DNA from: CAWCHZ01 sp963795555 | GTDB taxonomy: Bacteria; Actinomycetota; Thermoleophilia; Solirubrobacterales; Solirubrobacteraceae | Direction: 5' to 3' | Length of the DNA stretch: 64,000 nucleotides | Assembly (NCBI GenBank): GCA_963795555.1 | Contig: CAWCHZ010000002.1 | Coordinates: 2,170,001-2,234,000 of the forward strand | Part shown: piece by piece, positions 9,251-17,355 of the stretch | How positions within the stretch are numbered: position 1 is the first letter of the stretch | Layout of the letters: each line of letters opens with the position of its first letter | The notes under the pieces: model-generated | Databases searched by the model: none | What the model was told of the DNA's origin: nothing | Seen by the model: the letters and a program-made list of their open reading frames with translations, nothing else | Position numbers and translations under genes: made by a program

Positions 9251-10057
9251 CTAGCGGTCGCGGCGGGCGCGCAGGTGCTCGGCGTACTGGCGCGCGAAGG
9301 CGGCGATGAAGCGGGGGTTGTAGCGGGCGTAGCGCCGCCACAGCCGCCGCGGCTCGCGCGACAGGCGAAAGGCCCACTCCAGGCCGCGCCGCTGCATCCA
9401 GGCGGGTGCCTGCGCGACCAGCCCGGCGTGGAAGTCGAACGCGGCGCCGACGCCGGCCAGCAGCGGGGCTTGCAGCAGCGGGCGCATGCGGGCCATCCAG
9501 AGCTCCTGCTTGGGTTGGCCGATGCCAACCCAGACGACGTCGGCGCCGCTGGCGTCGATGTCCTCGGCCACCTGCCGCTCCTCCGCGGCTGTCAGCGGCC
9601 GAAACGGCGGGCAGTGGCTGCCCACGATCCGCAGCCCCGGGTGACGCTCGCGCAGCCGGCGCGCGAGCAGCGCAAGCGCGGCGTCGTCGCGGCCGCCGTA
9701 GAGGTACATCCGCACGCCGCTCGCGGTCGAGCGCGCGAGGTAGCGGTCCATCAGCTCTGGCCCGTAGACGCGCGCGCGGATCGGGGCGCCGAGGGCCCGC
9801 ATCGCCCAGGCGAGCGGCTGACCGTCGGGCAGCACCAGCGAGGCCGTCAGGACCGCGTCGCGCACGGCCGGGTCCTCGCGGCAGACCATCACCAGATGGA
9901 CGGCGGCGGCGGTCAGGTAGCCACCGGGCGATCCCGCGCGGCCGGCGGCGACGCAGGCGTCCATCCAGTCCATCGCGCCGGCGTAGTCGGTCTGGGCGAG
10001 CGGGATGCCGAGGACGGCGACGGTGGGGGGCGCGACGAGCGCTGCGTAGGACCTCAT
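9251..10057 (-). CDS. WecG/TagA/CpsF family glycosyltransferase (GT26)
   Basis: A 268-residue GT26 enzyme. Family members transfer N-acetylmannosamine or its uronic acid to a lipid-linked GlcNAc at the membrane face. The diagnostic blocks are LPDGQPL near residue 76, VGIGQPKQE at 177-185 and, near the C-terminus, GAAFDFHAG followed by QAPAWMQRRGLEW. The ATG overlaps the stop of the VapC toxin gene (ATGA), an odd coupling of a toxin-antitoxin pair with a glycan gene. Confidence 0.87.
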   Translation of the reverse strand: MRSYAALVAPPTVAVLGIPLAQTDYAGAMDWMDACVAAGRAGSPGGYLTAAAVHLVMVCREDPAVRDAVLTASLVLPDGQPLAWAMRALGAPIRARVYGPELMDRYLARSTASGVRMYLYGGRDDAALALLARRLRERHPGLRIVGSHCPPFRPLTAAEERQVAEDIDASGADVVWVGIGQPKQELWMARMRPLLQAPLLAGVGAAFDFHAGLVAQAPAWMQRRGLEWAFRLSREPRRLWRRYARYNPRFIAAFARQYAEHLRARRDR

Positions 10058-10512
10058 GGCCCGGCTCCGAGCGTGTCCGCCAGCGCGACAGCGAGCCCCG
10101 GAGCGAGCAGGTCGGTGTCGGCCGACAGCAGCAGGCGGCCCGTGCGCTGGGCGATCGCCGCGTAGGAGGCGTCATAGAAGGTCAGGTCGTGCTCGAGCGC
10201 GAGGCTTGCCGCGAGACGGTGATCCTCGCCAACCAGCTCGACGGGATCGCCACAGATCTCGAGCAACAGGTCGAGCGCCGCAGCGATGCGATCAGCCGCC
10301 CACCCAGATCGGCGTGTCAGGACGTTGCCCACCTCATGTACGGCCAGTGCCGTCGTGCGCATCGTCAATCGGCCGATCGCCTCGCGCGCGAGCTCGCCGT
10401 CGGCCTCGCGGTCGATCGGCAGGAACCACTTCAGTGCGACGCTGGCATCGACGATCCAGCCCTGGGCGCCGGCGCGATCACGCCAGCCCTCGGCGCCGGT
10501 GGTTGGCGTCAC
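10054..10512 (-). CDS. vapC: VapC-type PIN-domain toxin
   Basis: A 152-residue PIN-domain protein, likely a Mg2+-dependent RNase toxin. The acidic active-site set is visible: D22 (IVDAS), E60 (HEVGNVL), D114 (FYDASY) and D132 (SADTD). It starts at GTG 10512 inside the stop of the antitoxin gene (GTGA), the normal antitoxin-first order. Its own stop overlaps the WecG-type gene. The N-terminus carries about 18 residues before the PIN core; a later start is possible. Confidence 0.82.
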   Translation of the reverse strand: MTPTTGAEGWRDRAGAQGWIVDASVALKWFLPIDREADGELAREAIGRLTMRTTALAVHEVGNVLTRRSGWAADRIAAALDLLLEICGDPVELVGEDHRLAASLALEHDLTFYDASYAAIAQRTGRLLLSADTDLLAPGLAVALADTLGAGP

Positions 10513-10745
10513 CCGTCGCGCCGCCGCTCGGCGCGAATCAGCTCGGCGGCGTCCACCGGGCCACGCCAGCTGCGGCTGAGCTCGTCGAGATCGGCCAGCA
10601 CAGCGCCGCGCTCGCGGCGCAACAGCCCAAGCTCACGGCGAGCGCCTGCCTGCAGCAGCGCGCTGCGGCTGGTCCTGCGGCGCGTCGCCTCCGCGTCGAG
10701 GGCCCTGAGCAGATCGTCGGGCAGCGAGACCATCACCTTGGCCAC
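10509..10745 (-). CDS. vapB: VapB-type ribbon-helix-helix antitoxin
   Basis: A 78-residue antitoxin whose N-terminus (VAKVMVSLPDDLL) is a ribbon-helix-helix DNA-binding motif and whose C-terminal half should wrap the PIN toxin. GTG 10745 is chosen because it opens the RHH motif and lies 7 bases after a TATACT box, suggesting a leaderless mRNA. An 18-bp palindrome over that box is a likely autoregulatory operator. Confidence 0.78.
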   Translation of the reverse strand: MAKVMVSLPDDLLRALDAEATRRRTSRSALLQAGARRELGLLRRERGAVLADLDELSRSWRGPVDAAELIRAERRRDG

Positions 10746-10752
10746 GGACCAC

Positions 10753-10772
10753 AGTATAGCCTTTCGGCAATA
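10753..10772 (-). promoter_or_regulatory. vapB promoter with overlapping operator palindrome
   Basis: On the minus strand TATACT (10758-10753) is a -10 box placed 7 bases before GTG 10745. It overlaps an imperfect 18-bp palindrome TATTGCC-GAAA-GGCTATA (10772-10755), one mismatch per arm. RHH antitoxins normally bind such repeats. No clear -35 box is seen. Confidence 0.5.
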
Positions 10773-10857
10773 CCAAGCCGCCGGGAGAGCGCTGAAGGCC
10801 TGCCCGCGAGCCCACCGCGAATGGCCGCATTGAAGGCTAGGCTCCCGCCTCCTGCCC

Positions 10858-11907
10858 ATGCGAGTCCTGATCACCGGCGTAAACGGCTTCGTCGGGCGGC
10901 ACATGGCCGCGCTCGCCTCGGCTCGTGGCGCGGAGGTGTTCGGCTGCGGGCGCTCGGCGCCCGGCTCCACTGCCGGCCGGGCCATCAACTCTGCTGCCGA
11001 TTCGGTGCCCGGCTCCACCTCGGGGCGAGTCGCGGGCTCGATTCCCGCCGCGACCGCCCCGCCCCCCGGCCTGGCCGCCTATGCGCAGGTCGACCTACGC
11101 GATGCCGACGCGACGCGACGGGTCGTGCGCGAGCTGGCGCCTGACTGGATCGTCCACCTCGCCGCCAACGCGTCGGTCGCTCGCTCCTGGGCGCAGCCGA
11201 GCGCGACGATCGCCGACAACGTCTCGTCGACCGTGTGCCTGCTGGAGGCGGCGCGCTGCGAGGCTCCCGCGGCGCGCGTGCTGCTCGCCGGCTCGGGGGA
11301 GCAGTACGGGCCGGTCCCCGCCGAGCGGCTGCCGGTCGGCGAGGAGGAGTCGCAGCGGCCCGGCAACCCCTACGCCGCCAGCAAGGCGGCGATCGAGATC
11401 CTGGCCGGCTTCTACGCCTCGACCCACGGGCTTGCGGTCAGCCGCACGCGGGCCTTCAACCACGCTGGGCCGGGCCAGTCGACCGACTACGTCGTGTCGA
11501 GCTTCGCCCACCAGATCGCGGCGGCCGAGCGCTCTGCCTCTGGCCGCGTCGCGATCCTCACCGGCAACACCACGCCGCGCCGGGATTTCACCGACGTGCG
11601 CGATATCGTGCGCGCCTACTGGCTCGTGCTCGAGGGCGGCCACCCCGGGCCGCTCAACGTTTGCAGCGGGCGCTCGACGTCGATCGCGGCGCTGCTCGAG
11701 TGCTTCGGCGAGCTGACCGAGCTGGAGATCGAGCAGCGCACGGACCCCGAACGGCTGAGGAAGCACGAGGTCATGGAGATCCGCGGATCACACGAGAGGC
11801 TGACGCAGGCGACCGGCTGGCAGCCCGAGCTGCCGCTGACGCGCACGCTCGGCGACACGCTCGACTGGTGGCGCGAGCGCCTGCGCGTCGAGGAGGCAAC
11901 GCGATGA
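10858..11907 (+). CDS. rmd: GDP-4-dehydro-6-deoxy-D-mannose reductase (Rmd-like)
   Basis: A 349-residue SDR that reduces the Gmd product, GDP-4-keto-6-deoxymannose, giving GDP-D-rhamnose or GDP-6-deoxytalose. TGVNGFVG is at residues 6-13 and the catalytic YAASK at Y172-K176. FNHAGPGQ and RRDFTDVRDIVRAY are typical of Rmd. Its stop overlaps gmd (ATGA). Residues about 32-70 form a low-complexity Gly/Ser/Pro insertion with two PGST-x-GR copies, absent from usual family members. ATG 10858 has no clear Shine-Dalgarno sequence; TAGGCT lies 14 bases upstream. Confidence 0.8.
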   Translation: MRVLITGVNGFVGRHMAALASARGAEVFGCGRSAPGSTAGRAINSAADSVPGSTSGRVAGSIPAATAPPPGLAAYAQVDLRDADATRRVVRELAPDWIVHLAANASVARSWAQPSATIADNVSSTVCLLEAARCEAPAARVLLAGSGEQYGPVPAERLPVGEEESQRPGNPYAASKAAIEILAGFYASTHGLAVSRTRAFNHAGPGQSTDYVVSSFAHQIAAAERSASGRVAILTGNTTPRRDFTDVRDIVRAYWLVLEGGHPGPLNVCSGRSTSIAALLECFGELTELEIEQRTDPERLRKHEVMEIRGSHERLTQATGWQPELPLTRTLGDTLDWWRERLRVEEATR

Positions 11908-12893
11908 GCAAGCGCCGCGCGCTGATCACCGGCATCACCGGCCAGGACGGCAGCTACCTGGCCGAGTTCCTGCTCGAGCAGGGCTATGAGGTGCACGGGA
12001 TGGTGCGCCGCTCATCCAGCGAGACCTTCCAGCGCCTGCAGGCGGTCCGCGACGATCTGACGCTGCACACCGGCGACCTGCTCGACCAGCGCTCGCTGAC
12101 CGATGTGCTGCGCGAGTCCCAGCCCGACGAGGTCTACAACCTGGCTGCGATGTCGTTCGTGGCCGCCTCGTGGACCCAGCCGGTGCTGACCGCCGAGTTC
12201 ACCGGCGTGGGCGTGACGCGGATGCTCGAGGCCGTCCGCGACGTCGTGCCCGAGGCGCGCTTCTACCAGGCGTCCTCCTCGGAGATGTTCGGCAAGGTGC
12301 TGGAGATCCCCCAGACGGAGACCACGCCGTTCTATCCCCGCAGCCCCTACGGCGTCGCCAAGACCTACGGGCACTTCATCACCGTCAACTACCGCGAGAG
12401 CTACGACCTGTTCTGCTGCTCGGGAATCCTGTTCAACCACGAGAGCCCGCGTCGGGGGCTCGAGTTCGTCACCCGCAAGGTCACCCACGGCGCGGCGGCG
12501 ATCAAGCTCGGGCTGCAGGAGGAGCTGGTGCTCGGCAACCTCGACGCCGAGCGCGACTGGGGCTACGCGCGGGACTACGTGCAGGCGATGTGGATGATGC
12601 TCCAGGCTCCCGAGCCGGAGGACTACGTGATCGCCACCGGCATCGCCCACAGCGTCCACGACCTGGTGCGGATCGCCTTCGACCACGTCGGGCTGGACCC
12701 CGACGACCACGTCCGTCAGGACGCTCGCTATATGCGCCCGGCGGAGGTCGACCACCTCATCGGCGACTACTCCAAGGCCAAGCGCCAGCTCGGCTGGGAG
12801 CCGACGACGTCCTTCGAGCAGCTCGTGCGGCTGATGGTCGACGCCGACCTCGAGCTGCTCGCGCGCGGCGTGCCGCAGAAGCAGATGGGCTAG
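11904..12893 (+). CDS. gmd: GDP-mannose 4,6-dehydratase
   Basis: A 329-residue SDR that converts GDP-mannose to GDP-4-keto-6-deoxymannose. The NADP-binding TGITGQDGSYL is at residues 9-19, SSSEMFG near 124-130, and the catalytic YGVAK at Y149-K153. FNHESPRRG and RDWGYARDYV are family hallmarks. ATG 11904 overlaps the rmd stop and follows an AGGAGG ribosome site. With rmd it forms a complete two-step GDP-6-deoxyhexose pathway. Confidence 0.92.
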   Translation: MSKRRALITGITGQDGSYLAEFLLEQGYEVHGMVRRSSSETFQRLQAVRDDLTLHTGDLLDQRSLTDVLRESQPDEVYNLAAMSFVAASWTQPVLTAEFTGVGVTRMLEAVRDVVPEARFYQASSSEMFGKVLEIPQTETTPFYPRSPYGVAKTYGHFITVNYRESYDLFCCSGILFNHESPRRGLEFVTRKVTHGAAAIKLGLQEELVLGNLDAERDWGYARDYVQAMWMMLQAPEPEDYVIATGIAHSVHDLVRIAFDHVGLDPDDHVRQDARYMRPAEVDHLIGDYSKAKRQLGWEPTTSFEQLVRLMVDADLELLARGVPQKQMG

Positions 12894-12982
12894 CCGCGGG
12901 GCGCCGCGCGGAGCGCGGGCGACGCGGCCCGGAGTGGCGGCCGGGCGGGCCCCCGGGGCGGCGCCGCCGGGGGGCGCGGCGC

Positions 12983-14110
12983 CTACGGCCCCAGCGCGCG
13001 CTCGTAGCTGTCGAGCGTGCCACGCGCCGTGGCGGTCCAGCTGAAGCGCTCGGCCTGACGCAGCCCGGCCGCGCGCAGACGCTGCGCGCGGTCGGGGTCC
13101 TCCAGCAGCGCGGCGATTGCGTCGGCGATCGCCTGGGGCCGCTCGGGGTCGAACAGCAGCGCCGCGTCGCCGGCGACCTCGGGCAGCGAGCTGCGATCCG
13201 AGCAGGCGACCGGCACCCCGCGGCGCATCGCCTCCAGCACCGGCAGGCCGAAGCCCTCGTACAGCGAGGGGAACACGAAGGCGTCGGCCGCGGCGTAGAG
13301 CCCGTCGAGCTCGCGCGCGTCGACCCAGCCGACGAAGCGCACGTCGGCGGCGATGCCCAGCTCGGCGGCGCGTGCGCGCAGCTCGGCCTCGTGGGGCGTC
13401 GCGTAGCCGGGCAGCACGAGCACCGGTCGGCGCTGCGCGGGCAGTAGCGCGAGGGCGTCGAGCAGGCGCAGCAGGTTCTTGTGGGGGCGCTTGGCGGACA
13501 CGCTGAGCACCAGCGGCTGGCCATGGCGCGCGTAGCGGGCGCGTACCTCGCGGGCGGCGTCCGGGGCCGGCGTGGGCGCCGGCCCGACGCCGAGCGGGAC
13601 GACGTCGATCTTGCGCGCCGGGACGTGCAGCAGCCGGATCAGGTCGTCGCGCGTGCTGGCCGAGTCGGCGATCACGCGGTGCGAGCGGTGCGCCGCGAGC
13701 GGGACCAGGACGCGCATCCCCAACGACAGCAGGCCGGCGTGCGAGTCGGGGTATGCGCGGTAGATCAGGTCGTGCACCGTCACGACGCGGCGGTAGCGGC
13801 CCCAGGCCGGCGCGGTGCTGGCGAGGCTGTGCAGCAGATCGACGCCGGCCGCCCGCGCGCGCGGCGCCAGCAGCTGCTGCTCGCCGCGCACCCACTCGAC
13901 CCGCCGGCGTGCGTGGACGGGCACCGTCACCGTCGGGATCAGCTGGCCCCAGGGCCCGTCGGCCGCCGCGGCGGCCTCGCGATTGATGAACGCCGTCAGG
14001 CGCAGGTCGGGACGGGCGGCCACCAGCGCGGGGATCAGCTCGCGCGCGTAGGTCTCCATGCCGCCCGTCTCGCCGGGGACGAGGAAGATGAGGTTGAGGC
14101 CGACGTGCAT
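12983..14110 (-). CDS. Family 4 glycosyltransferase
   Basis: A 375-residue GT-B enzyme of the mannosyl/rhamnosyltransferase type. MHVGLNLIFLVPGETGGMETY opens the acceptor domain; VVTVHDLIYRAYP and VLSVSAKRPHKN mark the middle; the donor site has SLYEGFGLPVLEAMRRGVPV with the E-x7-E pair. I chose ATG 14110 because the frame upstream is low-complexity and lies in the divergent promoter region. It is convergent with gmd across an 89-bp, extremely GC-rich gap with self-complementary runs, and may use the GDP-sugar made by gmd-rmd (inference). Confidence 0.85.
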   Translation of the reverse strand: MHVGLNLIFLVPGETGGMETYARELIPALVAARPDLRLTAFINREAAAAADGPWGQLIPTVTVPVHARRRVEWVRGEQQLLAPRARAAGVDLLHSLASTAPAWGRYRRVVTVHDLIYRAYPDSHAGLLSLGMRVLVPLAAHRSHRVIADSASTRDDLIRLLHVPARKIDVVPLGVGPAPTPAPDAAREVRARYARHGQPLVLSVSAKRPHKNLLRLLDALALLPAQRRPVLVLPGYATPHEAELRARAAELGIAADVRFVGWVDARELDGLYAAADAFVFPSLYEGFGLPVLEAMRRGVPVACSDRSSLPEVAGDAALLFDPERPQAIADAIAALLEDPDRAQRLRAAGLRQAERFSWTATARGTLDSYERALGP

Positions 14111-14193
14111 TTGGGGGAGCGGGCGACCGGCCCGCCGGCGTGCCCCTGCTGGTGCAGCGCGGCGCGGGCCGCCGGTGGCGCCAGGCGGGAGAC

Positions 14194-14207
14194 TACGATG
14201 GCGCGCC
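14194..14207 (+). promoter_or_regulatory. Putative leaderless -10 element
   Basis: TACGAT at 14194-14199 lies 8 bases before ATG 14208, with no Shine-Dalgarno sequence between. Confidence 0.35.
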
Positions 14208-15167
14208 ATGGGCTGCGCGATCGACGTCGTCATCGTCGCCTACAACCGCTTCGATCTGACCGCCAGCTGCCTCGAGCACCTGCGCGCCCAGACCGTCGAG
14301 CACCGCGTGATCATCGTCGACAACGGCTCGACCGACGACACCCGCCAGCGCCTGCGCACGCGCTGGCCGGAGGTCCACGTCGAGGCCTTCGACGACAACC
14401 GTGGCTTTGCCGAGGCGTGCAACCGGGGGGTACGCGCCGGCGTCGGGGACGTGGTCGTGCTGCTCAACAACGACGTCGACTGCCGCCCGGACTTCCTCGC
14501 GCGCCTCGTCGCACCGCTGGAGGCCGATCCGAGCATCGGCTCGGTTGCGGCCCTGATGCTCCAGCCGGGCGAGCAGCGCATCGACAGCATCGGCCTCTGC
14601 GCCGACGTCACGCTGGCGGGCTTCCCGCGCCTGCAGGGTCAGCCCGCGCGGCGCGCGCACGACGCTCTGCCGGTGCTGGCCGGACCGGCCGGCACGGCCG
14701 CGGCCTACCGGCGCGGCGCCTGGGAGCAGGTCGGCGGGCTCGACGAGGGCATCTTCGCCTACATGGAGGACTTCGACCTGGCGCTGCGGCTGCGCGCGGC
14801 GGGCTGGCGCACGGCTGCCGCGCCCGATGCCATCGGGGTGCACCTCGGGTCGGCCACGCATGGGCACCGCTCCGCGTGGCAGCGGCGCCACGGCGCCTTC
14901 GCGCGCGGCTACCTGCTGCGCCGCTACGGGCTGCTGCGCGGTCCGGCGGCGCCGCGCACGCTGGCCACCGAGGCGATCGTCGTCGCCGGGGACCTCGCGA
15001 TCTCACACGACCTTGTGGCGCTGAGCGGACGGCTGGCGGGCTGGCGAGCGGCGGTCGGGCTGGAGCGTCGGCCGGCCCCGCCGGCCGCGGCGATCGATCC
15101 GACGATCACGCTGCGGCGCTCGCTGCGCCTGCGCCGCGGCGTCTACGAGCGCCGGGCGGGCGACTGA
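14208..15167 (+). CDS. Family 2 glycosyltransferase (rhamnosyltransferase-like)
   Basis: A 319-residue GT2 enzyme. VVIVAYNRFD opens the fold, VDNGSTDDT is at residues 38-46, the metal site NNDVD at 87-91, and YMEDFDLALRLR is the acceptor/base region found in many rhamnosyltransferases. ATG 14208 is chosen because the fold starts there and a TACGAT box lies 8 bases upstream. It is divergent from a GT4 gene and downstream of gmd-rmd, so a role in the same 6-deoxysugar glycan is likely. Confidence 0.85.
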   Translation: MGCAIDVVIVAYNRFDLTASCLEHLRAQTVEHRVIIVDNGSTDDTRQRLRTRWPEVHVEAFDDNRGFAEACNRGVRAGVGDVVVLLNNDVDCRPDFLARLVAPLEADPSIGSVAALMLQPGEQRIDSIGLCADVTLAGFPRLQGQPARRAHDALPVLAGPAGTAAAYRRGAWEQVGGLDEGIFAYMEDFDLALRLRAAGWRTAAAPDAIGVHLGSATHGHRSAWQRRHGAFARGYLLRRYGLLRGPAAPRTLATEAIVVAGDLAISHDLVALSGRLAGWRAAVGLERRPAPPAAAIDPTITLRRSLRLRRGVYERRAGD

Positions 15168-15242
15168 GCGGGGGGCAGGGCGCCGGTCGCGGCTGGTCCA
15201 TGGGTACAGCATCCAGGCTCTGAGCCGCTCCCTGCCGCCCGG

Positions 15243-15622
15243 TCGCCTGCCCGCCTTGCGCTGGGGGTGGGCGGTGCGCGGGGAGGCACGCACGGCAAGG
15301 GCCACGGCCGCGGTCGCAATTTGGCCTTCAAGGGGAAGGTCTCAGCGGTCGATACCACCCCAGGACGGTTACCGTGACCATTTCCGGTGGAAATCACGCT
15401 GCGCACGCCTACGTCGGCCAGGACGTCACCTTCGACGTCAAGCTGACCAAGCTTCGGGTCGCCGACACCAACGGCGAGGGCAGCCGCAACGAGCTCAACG
15501 ACATCCGGGTCGGCGATCGGGTCGTCGTCCACGTCCTGCTGGCCAAGGGAGCACCCGCCACCCAGCCGCTGGCAGCGCGGACGCTGGTTGATCAGTCAGC
15601 GAGCGGAAACAAGGCGACCTGA
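15243..15622 (+). pseudogene. Frameshifted remnant of a small secreted DUF5666-like protein
   Basis: One frame reads a signal-like ALGVGGA, a Gly/His-rich run and then AFKGKVSAVDTTP, ending in a stop near 15380. The next frame picks up without a break as RTVTVTISGG and continues to TAA/TGA near 15622 with a beta-rich domain (YVGQDVTFDV, IRVGDRVVVHVLL). The two halves read as one beta-barrel domain if a single base is restored near 15360. No convincing start codon with a ribosome site is visible upstream. A sequencing indel is an alternative to a true pseudogene. Confidence 0.45.
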
Positions 15623-15639
15623 GGGCGATTCGGACACCG

Positions 15640-17355
15640 GTGAGAACGGCCGCAGGGGGGCTTGGAGCCCTCCTGCGCGCCGCTGTCCGGGTCCGAGCCA
15701 CGCGGGCGGCGCAGCTGCACCGCGCGGTGCCGTCGCCTCGAGCGCGCTCGGTGAGCGCAGCCGCTCGCCCGGCTGTCCTCGACCGCCTGCGCTCCAGCGC
15801 CGGCTTCACGCTGATCGAGGTGATGATCGCGGCGATGGTGATGGTCGTCGGCGTGCTGGGCACCGTCTCGCTCGTCGATCAGGCCAACGCGTCGGCGACG
15901 ATCACCTCCGCGCGCGAGGGCGCCACCAACCTGATCCGCGACGTGGTCGAGACCGCCCGCGAGGTCCCCTACTCGCAGTTGACCCCGAGCACGATCACGA
16001 CGCAGATCCAGCAGCGCGGCCTGGCGGACGCCCACCCCGAGATCCCGGGCTGGCAGATCGATCGCCGCGGCATCACCTACACGGTTACGGCCCAGGCCTG
16101 CTCGGTCGACGACCCCAGCGACGGCGTCTGGGTCAACGCCGGCACCACCGGGCTCGATCCCAACGTCTTCTGCGCCGACAGCGTCGCCAACGACGCGCTC
16201 GCCACCCCCGTCGACCAGTACGGCAACCCAGCTGCGAAGACCGACTACGCGCCCGACGACTACAAGCGCGTCCAGGTCACGGTCAGCTGGGCCGTGCGCG
16301 GCCACCAGTACTCGACCAGCCAGACGACGATCGTCAACAACCCCGGCGACTCGCTGGGCCCGCGCATCACGTCGATCACCGGGCAGACCTACTTCGGCCT
16401 GGCGAACGCCAGCATGACGTCCGCCACCTACACCGCGACGCTGGCCAGCCCGGCCGTCGCGGTCAACTGGCTGGTCAACGGCACGATCGTCCACCAGGAC
16501 GTCGCGGCCAACGGCGAGACCAGCTCGAGCTTCACCTGGAGCTTCGGTGCGCTGGGCACGACCGCGTCCGCCACCCCCACGCTCGACGGCGTCTACACGA
16601 TCAGCGCGCAGGCCTTCGACAGCGCCAACAACGCCAGCGCCACGCAGTTCCTCACCGTCACGCTCAACCGCCGCCAGCCCTTTGCTCCCACGAACTTCGC
16701 CGGCGGCCTCAACGGAACCTTCGGCGACTTCGAGTGGGAGGCCAGCGCCGAGGGCGACATCGTCGGCTACCGCGTCTATCGCATCTCCAACAACGGCTCG
16801 ACCGGCAGCGGCACCAACACCCCCGGCACGCCCAACCCCGCCAGCGACACCCAGATCTGCCCGGCCGCCGGGGCCAGCCCGTCCTACATCACGACGGTCA
16901 GCTGCATCGACCCCTCGCCGCCGGCGCTGACGCCGCTCTACTACTACGTCGTCGCGCTGGACCGGGACGATAACCACGCGCTGCGCGTCGGCGACACCTC
17001 GCCGGTGCTCACGGTCGTGCCGGACGCCAACCCGCCGCTCGCGCCGACTGGCCTCACCGTCAAGGCCAACGGGGACGGCACCTCGACGCTCAGCTGGACG
17101 GTGCCCGGCACGCCGGGCAACCCCGCCAGCGAGGATGCCGATCCCGGCGACAGCATCTCCTTCTATCGCATCTACCGCGATGGTCAGGCGGTCGCCGAGC
17201 GCTACGACCGCACCGCCAACGGCACGGGCGGCAATCCGGGCAACACGATCACCTACGTCGACGGCAGCACCGGTGGCACCCAGCACAGCTACTGGGTGAC
17301 GGCGGTCGACACGCACTACAACGAGTCCACCGAGACCGGGCCGGTGACGGGATGA
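15640..17355 (+). CDS. Pilin-like protein with C-terminal fibronectin type III domains
   Basis: A 571-residue protein with a type IV prepilin signal: G55 followed by FTLIEVMIAAMVMVVGVLGTV, cleaved before F56 with Glu at mature position 5. This matches PilV-type minor pilins. The long ectodomain has two FN3-like segments (about residues 345-440 and 445-570, each with YRVYR or YRIYR). The start is uncertain: GTG 15640 gives a 54-residue leader, while GTG 15751 gives a more usual 17. It is the first of three overlapping pilin-like genes and probably sits on a surface pilus as an adhesive or structural subunit. Confidence 0.75.
   Translation: MRTAAGGLGALLRAAVRVRATRAAQLHRAVPSPRARSVSAAARPAVLDRLRSSAGFTLIEVMIAAMVMVVGVLGTVSLVDQANASATITSAREGATNLIRDVVETAREVPYSQLTPSTITTQIQQRGLADAHPEIPGWQIDRRGITYTVTAQACSVDDPSDGVWVNAGTTGLDPNVFCADSVANDALATPVDQYGNPAAKTDYAPDDYKRVQVTVSWAVRGHQYSTSQTTIVNNPGDSLGPRITSITGQTYFGLANASMTSATYTATLASPAVAVNWLVNGTIVHQDVAANGETSSSFTWSFGALGTTASATPTLDGVYTISAQAFDSANNASATQFLTVTLNRRQPFAPTNFAGGLNGTFGDFEWEASAEGDIVGYRVYRISNNGSTGSGTNTPGTPNPASDTQICPAAGASPSYITTVSCIDPSPPALTPLYYYVVALDRDDNHALRVGDTSPVLTVVPDANPPLAPTGLTVKANGDGTSTLSWTVPGTPGNPASEDADPGDSISFYRIYRDGQAVAERYDRTANGTGGNPGNTITYVDGSTGGTQHSYWVTAVDTHYNESTETGPVTG

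Noticed and set aside
12957..12968. GGCGGCGCCGCC palindrome between gmd and the GT4 gene
   Set aside because: The gap is almost pure G+C, so short self-complementary runs are expected by chance.
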